A stretch of 64,000 nucleotides of DNA, from NCBI GenBank assembly GCA_016713365.1, contig JADJPG010000006.1, forward strand, positions 72,286 to 136,285, written 5' to 3'. The stretch is from Verrucomicrobiota bacterium (GTDB lineage Bacteria; Verrucomicrobiota; Verrucomicrobiia; Limisphaerales; JADJPG01). This document shows, in pieces, positions 46,801 through 53,693 of this stretch. The notes under the pieces were generated by a model. It was not told the DNA's origin, did not search any database, and saw only the letters and a program-made list of their open reading frames with translations. Positions within the stretch are counted from its first letter, which is position 1; the number at the start of each line of letters is the position of its first letter. Position numbers and translations under genes: made by a program.

Positions 46801-46913
46801 CGTTCAGTTACAACCGGTTGAGACCATTCGCGATCAACGTCGCGCTGCTGCGCGTAGATGGTCACGACACTGCAGAAAAGCACAACGGCGGCGGAACAAT
46901 ATGCTGTTTTCAT
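43884..46913 (-). CDS. Large secreted right-handed beta-helix protein
   Basis: 1009 residues from ATG 46913 (KTAYCSAAVVLFCSVVTIYA, signal peptide); an upstream frame to 47045 lacks export features. The N-terminal third is a soluble domain with VSLDFGATRVGEGKAFSIGN. The middle is a parallel beta-helix rich in Asn/Thr/Ser (YYVTNSVTLSGTTTIDGGAV, LHNLRIRYPDRGIHVSASTA). The end has a Ca-binding-like DAVADYLEDINGNGGLDSGE. It precedes the RHS gene by 38 bases and is likely its co-expressed surface partner, perhaps a carrier or adhesin. Confidence 0.78.
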   Translation of the reverse strand: MKTAYCSAAVVLFCSVVTIYAQQRDVDREWSQPVVTERGLHHRLAERSASVVQPDGSTREITTSYVELVPGLHYVKDDQLLESKAEFKLVPGGAAATEGPLQLILMPDIAQEGAVDFVTPDAKRFVSSPRWLAYYDRVTGENAIIAAVKSCVGELVGPNVVIYADAFDDIRAALRYTYQPWGVEQDVIFLESGPLRPDLYGMHGDPANIVLEMWSEFHTAPVPDSITPSTKAGLPDVSLDFGATRVGEGKAFSIGNDDGVSIPVGKTWTKTDDRRQFLIEAVRQTELAPLLAGLPLQAQAGNPGQKARNLAQGAPAEKTRSALLAKGRDRIRSRERRTELASIQRTSKRIEKGVVIDYSIVTTVSNFRFKGNTTYYVTNSVTLSGTTTIDGGAVIKFANATNAGSNRLLITGPIDCQTSPYRPAFLTAKDDDTVGQIISGSTGDPGTNRYGGRVLDLNATSTSYDLHNLRIRYPDRGIHVSASTATLNLSHSQIGYANTAIYNVYPGFVGRNLLLFDSLYALYSASTITSRFEHVTFHRIGTLRSSGTALITNSLLICVTNGVSYSGSGVQESLSDTGVFQTVGAGARYLANQSTYRNAGTTGIDPTLASELRKRTTYPPVNLGGDFVVNTTLQPQAVRDTDLPDCGYHYDPIDWAWSGKSLTNTTLTLANGTAIAFYDSSTALNLYSGSRVTGSGTPLNLNRIAPYFAVQEQPVLWGSARPAALFGLAETNPATPPVVDLKFTGIDLFQGSSLSQQDFVNTYNTFGQLALNDCQVRGGSISIVPQINFASQQLIAFTNCVIHWTLMNLQHGYLGDATPVIVHLRNNLFRTNNVTLYNHTNTTTWTANENVFDSVTLTGPPTGFGKLDNTNNAYYATATLPKHAGSITLGALDFVAGPLGNYYYPTNGANLATLLNAGTRTADLSGLYHFTTTTNQLRETNSTVDIGFHYIGLNASGVPVNTESDAVADYLEDINGNGGLDSGETDWQVYNSTSASGNGPGLVSFTPLK

Positions 46914-47561
46914 ACAAGGGAAGCACCAATGGGAAATACCACGTCTGGGACAGATGACGGAGGGAAGTTGATGATACAGAGACGCGGGCGAACTCATTTC
47001 CTTTGCCCTACTTTCAATCCAATTATCCCAGAATATCGAAATCATTCCATTGATCCGTTGAAGGTTGAGACCCGGGTTGCCGCTTATACTGATTAATTGC
47101 CGGGTTCCAAGGCGGATCTAACAGAAAATGTTTCCAGCCGACCTCAGCAAGTCGGTCTCCTGAATTGCAAAATCCGACTCCTTAGTGGTTTATAAATCGT
47201 CGAGCGGTTTGAAGTTTTTTCACAGCTCCTAATTGGGTCGAATCCCGCGAATCATTACCGCTCAATCCGGCCTTTGGCTCATCCTCATGGAATTCAAGCC
47301 TTTCGCGAGTAAAACAGTCACCGTAGAACTTTGAAGGTCTTACCGACAGCAAGTTCGCCGGTGGGATGCGACCGCCTTTCTGTCCTCTTATCCCATGGTG
47401 GAAATCTCCGCGATTACTCCTTCAGGAATCGCGAAATGCAGAACAAAGGGGAGACAGCTTTGGCCACCTACTCGCCCGCCGAGTTGCTCGCGCACCGGCA
47501 ATACTTTTTGGTTATCCTCTCCGGCACTACGGCCCCAATGAACGGGATTCGAAACCAAATG
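46914..47561. other. Intergenic region upstream of the RHS cluster
   Basis: About 650 bases between the beta-helix gene and the T4SS lipoprotein gene. Open frames in it do not look coding. It is more AT-rich than the T4SS genes and should hold the promoter of the RHS transcription unit (minus strand). It may be one border of the inserted cluster; I found no matching repeat at 30.3-30.8 kb. Confidence 0.4.
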
Positions 47562-47987
47562 CTACTCCTCAATCCGAATCAACTTGGTCGTCGGCTGGAA
47601 AGTCACACCGTCAATTCGCTGCTCGGGCACTTGAACTGGATAAAACCGGACGTTCCCTGCTCCGTTGCGCTGCTTCTGCATCGAGACATACAGCCAATAC
47701 TGCTGCTTCACCGCGTCGCTCTTTCCCTTGTCGTAGCCTGAAGCAAAAGCCTTGTCCGCCTGCTTGCGGGCAGCGTAGTGCAATGTCTCATTGACGATTA
47801 CACCGGCGGCGGCCCCTGCAGCGGTAACGAGCGGATCGCCATCTGAAAGCTCATGCCCGATATAGGCGCCCCCGGCGCCGAGCGCGACGTCACCAATGGG
47901 ACGCGTGGCGGTGCAGCCAGTGAAAACGCCGATGACGACCGCGAGGAGGAGCGATTCAGACACGAATTTGAGAAGCCTGGATTTCAT
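47562..47987 (-). CDS. T4SS-associated lipoprotein with glycine-rich segment
   Basis: 141 residues with a lipobox signal (LLLAVVIGVFTGCTATRPIG). A Gly/Ala-rich hydrophobic segment follows (VALGAGGAYIGHELSDGDPL, VTAAGAAAGVIVNETLHYAA), like glycine-zipper lipoproteins, then a soluble tail (GNVRFYPVQVPEQRIDGVTF). It lies five bases after the VirB4-like gene, the place where a VirB7-type lipoprotein would be expected, but it is longer than VirB7. Confidence 0.65.
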   Translation of the reverse strand: MKSRLLKFVSESLLLAVVIGVFTGCTATRPIGDVALGAGGAYIGHELSDGDPLVTAAGAAAGVIVNETLHYAARKQADKAFASGYDKGKSDAVKQQYWLYVSMQKQRNGAGNVRFYPVQVPEQRIDGVTFQPTTKLIRIEE

Positions 47988-47992
47988 AACTG

Positions 47993-50782
47993 TTAATGGG
48001 TTTTGGTTTTACCGTCTTTGGGTGGATTGGCGTGAAGGATGATTCCTTCGACGACACTGGGGCTTTGGCGTAATTCACGCGCACGCCGATCGAAATGCTC
48101 CCCGCTGGAAGAACTGCAGTAGAGCATCTCGGGTGACGCCACATTGTGAACCGTGCCACAGAGATTGCGGGTCGAGTCCGTGTGGAGATAAGTGAACGGC
48201 GAATACTTCTCGCCTGGTTGATGATCCGGGAGCGGGTAATTCATGATCGCGTGCTGCGTCACCTCGGGCAGCGCGATGTCCCTGCCCATGTCATCGAGGT
48301 CAGCACGGTCGTTCTGGCGCATGATGAAAAACTGACGTGAATTCCCAAACACCGCGGAGCGAATGCGCGACGCCTTGAACCGGGCATACTGCTGCACAAT
48401 GGAAATGTTCCAGCAATTGAACTTCCGCAACTGCGCGTAGCTCTCCTGCACGATTTCCTGACCGCCGGGAATGTCGAGGAACCGGGCGACCTCCTCGTAG
48501 ATGTTCCGTTTCCGAATCGCGCGCGGCAACGTCATGATGTGCTTGCGGGCGTGGTTGGTGATGAGAAAGCCCGCGGCGGCTTTCAACTCTTTCGCCGAAT
48601 CCGGGATGTAGCCCAGCTCGAAGTGCGCGATTTTGCCGGTGAGAGAAAGGTTGCTCGTACCATCGAACAGACAGCCGTAGTTACCATCGCGGCACCACGG
48701 CAGGATGAGTGTGGCAATCTCCATGATCTGATCGCGCTCGGCGCCCATCGGATCGAGCATCATCAACTCCTGAAGCATTCGATGCGTCGGAAACTCCTCC
48801 GGGGTGAAATACGCAAAGGCGAGATTGCGGACCTCCTTGCTCGACTTCGGCTCCTTCAGGAACTTCAACGCCTCCGCCTCGGTGAACTGGTCGAGGTAAG
48901 CCCGCCCCCATTCATTAAAGTCGCCACCTTGCGCTGCAGGCGCATTGGTTTGAGGCGACGCATGATGGGCACCGGGCACTGCCCGGTCGCGGAAGTCGGC
49001 GAAGGTTTCGAGACCGGTGGCACCGGGCGGCATCTGTTCCGCGCGAAACTTCTGCAATGCGAGCGCATGTCGGGCGATGACCAGCAATTGATCGTGCCGC
49101 CTCTTCTGCCAGTCCTGAAACGCATCCTCGTAAAGCAGGTTCAAATACTTTGCGATCTGCGCCTGCCGCAGCATCTGTTTGTCCTCCTGCGCGGAGGTGC
49201 CAATCATGCGCGCCACCAGAGCTGTCGCGGCGGAGAGATGATCCGGCGTCAGCGGCAGACCCTTCGTATCGAGATAATTGATGGTCAGATCGCCGTCGGG
49301 ATGAATGATGAACGGTCGGGCACCCTCCTCCACCGTCGCGGTGTAAATGCCGTAGCTTAACCCCTCCTCGATGATCACCGTGTAACCGAAGTAACCCTCC
49401 GTCTGCGTCAGCAGGTCACACACCGTCACCGACTTCCCTGCCCCGGACATGCCGAGCAACACGGCGTGTTGCGGGGAAGCGGAGTCCTTCCCGCTGGAGA
49501 ACGTCTGGATGCCGATGAGATTGCTCGCCGGCCCATCATAGATCGCCTCCGCGGTCGCCAAATGCCCGGTGAACGTGCTCGTGACCGGGAGCATGTCGGC
49601 GAGGAACCGATGCTCGGCATACAGCTTTCGATGTTCGTAACGGCCCCACGTCCAGCCGGGCCAGGTTTGGAAGAACAGATTCTTCGACGTGCTGGGCAGG
49701 TTGCTCTCGAAATACTGCGCGGCATTCATCGAGTTGATCGCGTTCTTGATGGCGCCCGCCTTGGCGTTGAGACCATCGCGGGTCTTGTCCCAGACACGGA
49801 CCGCGAACATCGCGTGAAACGGAATGGTCTGCCCCTGCATCAGCGCATGAATCTTCTTCTGCTTCTTCTCCATCACCGTCAGCAGGGAAATCTTCTTTTC
49901 ACTGGCATAATCGCCCGCCACCCGATCGTGCTCCTTCTCCTCCTTGCTGATCTCCTTCGTGATCGGGAGCGGATCGATGTTCACCGTGATCGTGTAATCG
50001 AGCAGCCGCAAATTGGTGAGACGCTGGATGATGCCCGGATACGTCGTCCGCGGCCAGCGGGTGAGAACGATGAGCGAATGATAGTGGCCATCGAGGAAGA
50101 AGCCGAAATCCGCCTGGCCATTCCCTTCGCTGTGCCAGCAGTTCTCGTGAATGGACAACTCCGGAGCGAAGCCATCCGCGGGATCGTAATCGAAACGGTC
50201 GTTCAGCGACGGATTCAGGAACCGTTTGTAGTGCCGGAAATGATCCGCGTCCGACATGGGTAACACCCGGGCCCCGCCGGAACCGAAGATATCGAGGAGC
50301 AGCCGGTGCACATGCTCAAACTCGGTCTGCAGCTGCTCCAGCAAGGTCGAGTAATAGTCCCGCCGGGCGGCCACCGTCTGGAACTTGGTCGGGACATTCT
50401 CCAGCGTGCGCGAAATGTAGAAGATGACCCGTTGCCGGCGGAGTTTGCGATCCGACATAGCCTTCCAATAGCGAGTGAATCGCTCATTGCGGGCGCGTTT
50501 GGTCCAGACGTTGGAAAACCGTTCCGTCTCCATTTGATAACGGAGCAACTCCTGTTTGTAATCCGAATCGCAGAAGTATTGAACCTGCAGCCGCTGGTTC
50601 TCGTGGAGCGAAGCGAGCAGCAGACACAGCTGGTCTTGAAAATCATTGAGATCGGCGATCGGACTGTTGGTCAGGTCCGGCGACTCGAAGATGAACCCCT
50701 TGGCCACATAACCGCCGCGGCGCAGATGGTTGAACACGATAAGGTCGTGGGTAAAGAAGCCGTTGGGTGCGCGCTCGAACAT
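47993..50782 (-). CDS. VirB4/TrbE-like T4SS ATPase
   Basis: 929 residues, the usual VirB4 size. The N-terminal half is the VirB4 membrane-proximal domain; Walker A is LLGMSGAGKSVTVCDLLTQT near residue 440, and the Walker B-like YEEVARFLDIPGGQEIVQES lies near 765, followed by SIVQQYARFKASRIRSAVFG, the conserved VirB4 segment after Walker B. It powers pilus assembly and substrate transfer. The gene is four bases from the small coiled-coil gene upstream. No VirB11 or VirD4 ATPase was found in the window, so this is the only T4SS motor seen. Confidence 0.9.
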   Translation of the reverse strand: MFERAPNGFFTHDLIVFNHLRRGGYVAKGFIFESPDLTNSPIADLNDFQDQLCLLLASLHENQRLQVQYFCDSDYKQELLRYQMETERFSNVWTKRARNERFTRYWKAMSDRKLRRQRVIFYISRTLENVPTKFQTVAARRDYYSTLLEQLQTEFEHVHRLLLDIFGSGGARVLPMSDADHFRHYKRFLNPSLNDRFDYDPADGFAPELSIHENCWHSEGNGQADFGFFLDGHYHSLIVLTRWPRTTYPGIIQRLTNLRLLDYTITVNIDPLPITKEISKEEKEHDRVAGDYASEKKISLLTVMEKKQKKIHALMQGQTIPFHAMFAVRVWDKTRDGLNAKAGAIKNAINSMNAAQYFESNLPSTSKNLFFQTWPGWTWGRYEHRKLYAEHRFLADMLPVTSTFTGHLATAEAIYDGPASNLIGIQTFSSGKDSASPQHAVLLGMSGAGKSVTVCDLLTQTEGYFGYTVIIEEGLSYGIYTATVEEGARPFIIHPDGDLTINYLDTKGLPLTPDHLSAATALVARMIGTSAQEDKQMLRQAQIAKYLNLLYEDAFQDWQKRRHDQLLVIARHALALQKFRAEQMPPGATGLETFADFRDRAVPGAHHASPQTNAPAAQGGDFNEWGRAYLDQFTEAEALKFLKEPKSSKEVRNLAFAYFTPEEFPTHRMLQELMMLDPMGAERDQIMEIATLILPWCRDGNYGCLFDGTSNLSLTGKIAHFELGYIPDSAKELKAAAGFLITNHARKHIMTLPRAIRKRNIYEEVARFLDIPGGQEIVQESYAQLRKFNCWNISIVQQYARFKASRIRSAVFGNSRQFFIMRQNDRADLDDMGRDIALPEVTQHAIMNYPLPDHQPGEKYSPFTYLHTDSTRNLCGTVHNVASPEMLYCSSSSGEHFDRRARELRQSPSVVEGIILHANPPKDGKTKTH

Positions 50783-50785
50783 AAG

Positions 50786-51052
50786 TCAGACACGGATGGA
50801 TTTAATGACGACATCGGACGACTGCCGCTGGCGGACCTTCTCGACCAGCCGTTCCACCTTCTCCAAATCACTGACCAACCGATGAACCGTCCGCGCCTTC
50901 CCGACCTCCTGGGTCGCCACCTGCGCCTCGTGAACATGCGACACCGCGCGTTCCAGGTGCTGCCGCGCCATCGGGTCGAGATCGTGTCGATGCAGGTTCT
51001 CGCGCAAGGTGCGTTCGGCGACACTTAGTTGTTCAACTACGGAAGTGCTCAT
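50786..51052 (-). CDS. Small coiled-coil protein in T4SS operon
   Basis: 88 residues, all helical and highly charged (SVAERTLRENLHRHDLDPMA ... LVSDLEKVERLVEKVRQRQS), no signal or membrane segment. Its ATG overlaps the stop of the VirB3-like gene (ATGA) and the VirB4-like gene follows four bases later. Function unknown; tight coupling suggests a cytoplasmic accessory of VirB3/VirB4. Confidence 0.65.
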   Translation of the reverse strand: MSTSVVEQLSVAERTLRENLHRHDLDPMARQHLERAVSHVHEAQVATQEVGKARTVHRLVSDLEKVERLVEKVRQRQSSDVVIKSIRV

Positions 51053-51381
51053 GGCGTTTGAAGAGGATGTACGACGCGGGAGTGGCCAGGAGCGAATCCG
51101 CTGCCGGTGCAGACACGCTCGAACATGTCGCGGTCATAGCCCGGCGGTTTGCCCTGCCGGAGCCCGAAGATATAGGCGAGACAAAGCCCGACCGGCACCA
51201 GCGCGACTCCGAGCGCGGTGAGCAAGGTGGACTTCAAAAGAACGAGTGCGACGAAGAAGGCGGTGATGCCCGCGCCGACGCCGCCCACGAGCCACCAGAA
51301 CAACCCGCCCTCCAGACCCCACGTCCGACCGGTCGAATCGGACGCGGCGTTGGTATCGGTGAGGCGAAGTTCAGCTTTCAT
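51049..51381 (-). CDS. VirB3/TrbD-like T4SS protein
   Basis: 110 residues with two adjacent membrane helices (LFWWLVGGVGAGITAFFVAL and LLTALGVALVPVGLCLAYIF) and a conserved-looking end GKPPGYDRDMFERV. Size, helices and position between VirB2 pilin and VirB4 match VirB3/TrbD. Sequence similarity alone is weak. Confidence 0.65.
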   Translation of the reverse strand: MKAELRLTDTNAASDSTGRTWGLEGGLFWWLVGGVGAGITAFFVALVLLKSTLLTALGVALVPVGLCLAYIFGLRQGKPPGYDRDMFERVCTGSGFAPGHSRVVHPLQTP

Positions 51382-51432
51382 GATGGCCCGGGGCGGCGGG
51401 TGGCGGGAGGGATGGCGGGGACCGGGGGAGGC

Positions 51433-51789
51433 TTAGAACGAGCCGACGCCCACGCTGCTGTTGGCGTCGAGCCCGAAGATTTTGTAGAACGCGAAGATCA
51501 CCGCGGGCGCCGCCGCGATGATGGCACCACCGATGATCGACATCTTGCCCTGGTCGACATCACCACGCCGGATGGCGAACCCACCGTAGATCACACAAGA
51601 GATGCCGAGGACGAATCCGAACATCATGATCACGGCGAGACTGTTGCTGATGCCGGTCTTGAGATCGGTGGAACTGAACCCGGTGCCCTGGGCAAAGGCG
51701 GACACGGCGTTCATCGCGAGGATGGCCCCCACGAGCAGGAGCGAGGGGAGTCGGGAACGGAGGTTGAGGTGTTGGATAGTTTGTTTCAT
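51433..51789 (-). CDS. VirB2/TrbC-like major pilin
   Basis: 118 residues with a long signal peptide (LLLVGAILAMNAVSAFAQGT) and two hydrophobic helices (SLAVIMMFGFVLGISCVIYG, MSIIGGAIIAAAPAVIFAFY) joined by a short polar loop GFAIRRGDVDQGK, the VirB2/TrbC pilin form. It is the first gene of the T4SS operon; the promoter must lie in the 134-base gap to the divergent ClpB-like gene. Confidence 0.85.
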   Translation of the reverse strand: MKQTIQHLNLRSRLPSLLLVGAILAMNAVSAFAQGTGFSSTDLKTGISNSLAVIMMFGFVLGISCVIYGGFAIRRGDVDQGKMSIIGGAIIAAAPAVIFAFYKIFGLDANSSVGVGSF

Positions 51790-51923
51790 GCGAGACGTGT
51801 TTTTGTTTGTTCAACGACCAGCGACGAATGCGCTGTTCACGAGTCGCAGCATGGAGAAAACGCGAACACTCCGGGTGTAGGAGCAACACGAGGTGCGAGG
51901 AAGTCCCTGTTAAAGATCGAGCG

Positions 51924-52832
51924 ATGACCAAAACACCAGACACCAACAAGCTCACGAAACTCCAGGAACTCGACCAGCTGTTGCCGCGCGAAATCCGCGG
52001 CCAGTCCCACACCATTCCGCGGATTATCTCCGCAGTGCGGCGCGGCGAACTCGGCCTCACCAAACCGTCACGTCCGCGCGGCAGCTTTCTCCTGCTCGGC
52101 CCCACCGGCGTCGGCAAGACCGAGACCGTGATGGTCACCACCAACCATGTCTTCGGGGAGGGCAAGCTCTTCCGTTTCGACATGTCGGAGTTTCAGAATC
52201 AGGAAGCGCTCGGTCTGCTGCTGGGCGCGCGGCTTGGTGAGATCGGTTATCTCGGCGCCGTGCGCGATCGCGCCTCGGAAGGTTCCCTCCTCTTTGATGA
52301 AGCGGAGAAAGCGCATCCGCGCGTGCTGGATATTCTGCTGCAACTGCTCGACGCCGCCCGGCTCACCGTCGCGACCGGCCAGACGCTGGACTTCAGCGGC
52401 TTCTACGTCTGGCTCACCTCGAACATCGGCTCCGCCGAGCTGATGAGCCTGCAACACTCGAATGAGGCGACCCTCGAACGCCATGTGCTCACCCGCGCCC
52501 AACAGGCCTTGCGCCCGGAGATCTTCGCGCGGGTGAACGAGAAACTCGTGTTCCACCGCCTCAGCTACGAACATCAGCTGGAGATCGCCGAGAAGTTTCT
52601 CCAGCGCGAAATGGAATTCCTTGTCCGGCGAGGACACCAGCTGGAACTCGACAAGACCGCCCTGCCCTTCCTGGTCCGGAAAGGATTTCATCCGAAGCTC
52701 GGCGCCCGTCCGATGCGCGATGCCGTCGAGAAACTCGTTGGCGACGCCGTGACGGAATGTCTGCTCGATGGCCGGCCCGCCTGCGGCATCCTCGCCCACG
52801 ACACCATGCGCGACTGCCTGATGGTGTTCTGA
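51924..52832 (+). CDS. ClpB/ClpX-like single-module AAA+ ATPase
   Basis: 302 residues from ATG 51924 (TKTPDTNKLTKLQELDQLLP). One complete Clp-type AAA+ module: Walker A LLLGPTGVGKTETVMVTTNH, Walker B GSLLFDEAEKAHPRVLDILL, sensor 1 WLTSNIGSAELM, Arg-finger/sensor region RPEIFARVNEKLVFHRLS, and a C-terminal D2-small domain (FHPKLGARPMRDAVEKLVGD). It resembles the second ATPase ring of ClpB alone, with no N-domain or first ring. It diverges from the pilin gene and may be a chaperone or remodeller for the element's secretion or replication. Confidence 0.85.
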   Translation: MTKTPDTNKLTKLQELDQLLPREIRGQSHTIPRIISAVRRGELGLTKPSRPRGSFLLLGPTGVGKTETVMVTTNHVFGEGKLFRFDMSEFQNQEALGLLLGARLGEIGYLGAVRDRASEGSLLFDEAEKAHPRVLDILLQLLDAARLTVATGQTLDFSGFYVWLTSNIGSAELMSLQHSNEATLERHVLTRAQQALRPEIFARVNEKLVFHRLSYEHQLEIAEKFLQREMEFLVRRGHQLELDKTALPFLVRKGFHPKLGARPMRDAVEKLVGDAVTECLLDGRPACGILAHDTMRDCLMVF

Positions 52833-53540
52833 TCGATTCCCCGCCCTGTTCTCATCCTCCGTGCGACAGCATTCCGCGATGAAAACCTAGAGGCAAACTC
52901 CCGGCGGCGACGGTCGGGTCAAGGTGGAGGCGCGGGGCAGCCGGGGCGCACAACCTTGACGCGAACGTCGCCGCCATAAAATCAAGAACGGTTTCATCGC
53001 CCAGGTTATCAGGCCAGTCATCGATTTTGCCCAATACGAATCAAACGAAACTTCGGTCTGCGGACGGCGCGCGGGGAAAGTGGAGCGGAGGGCGGAGAGC
53101 AGCCAATGCGTAACGCAGCCGGAGCGGAACGACCCGCCGCCGGGCCGCAGACGGAAGCCCGCCGCACTTGCGGCCGACGGCAAATGCCAGCTCGTGACGA
53201 GCGCGCGGTTTGCGGAGTGGAACGGGCGTGGTCGGAAGGGAGACAGGGCCGAACACGCCCGTGCAGCGCAGCAAACCGCGCGTTGGTCACGGCGGTTAGA
53301 AGCGAAGGCGAAGGCTCCAAATCGGCGCGAAATCGGAATCGGGAAAGTTCGATACGCCCAAGAAATGCGACCGCGCAAAAGGTTCCCGGCTGTCTCCGGG
53401 TTACCCCGCCGTTGTCCTACCCCCTATGATAACAATTCTCGCGTCAAAAATGGAATCCGATTGAATTCGGAAGGCGGCCGGACGCTCTATAAAAACGTTC
53501 CTGTTCGTCAGCAAAGGATTCGGCGAGGTGCCGAAACGAA
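52833..53540. other. Intergenic region between the element and the CRISPR-Cas locus
   Basis: About 700 bases without a convincing gene; the open frames have no motifs. It probably contains the right border of the element and the promoter of the cas operon. A TATAAA box (53488-53493) lies 48 bases before the first small ORF, but no good -35 is at the proper distance. I saw no copy of the tRNA-Leu 3' end here. Confidence 0.4.
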
Positions 53541-53693
53541 ATGATCTATTACGCACATACTGCGGAAGGCCCCAATGGCCGTCCAGACCCGGACCAATCT
53601 GGGTGGCAGAAGCTTGCCGATCACTTGCGGGCGGTGGAGTCCCGAGCATGTCCTCAATGTAAACAACCGTACCACGGAGCATCCCGTTTATGA
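53541..53693 (+). CDS. 50-aa ORF resembling a Cas3 HD-domain N-terminus
   Basis: The ORF starts MIYYAHTAEGPNGRPDPDQ and continues WQKLADHLRAVESRACPQC. A YYAH...WQxLxxHLxxV start is what Cas3 HD domains of type I-C systems begin with, where it precedes the HD motifs. Here the frame turns into a CxxC-containing tail and stops at TGA 53693, which overlaps the ATG of cas3 (ATGA). It may be the remnant of an older cas3 start or a real small protein; no second evidence. Confidence 0.5.
   Translation: MIYYAHTAEGPNGRPDPDQSGWQKLADHLRAVESRACPQCKQPYHGASRL

Noticed and set aside
53018..53544. Overlapping open frames on both strands before the cas locus
   Set aside because: Low-complexity Arg/Ala/Pro-rich translations in every frame, as expected from GC-rich non-coding DNA; no motifs or ribosome-binding sites.
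52833..53690. Search for a second copy of the tRNA-Leu 3' end marking the right end of the element
   Set aside because: No match to the last 20 bases of the tRNA gene was seen here by eye, so the boundary is left open.
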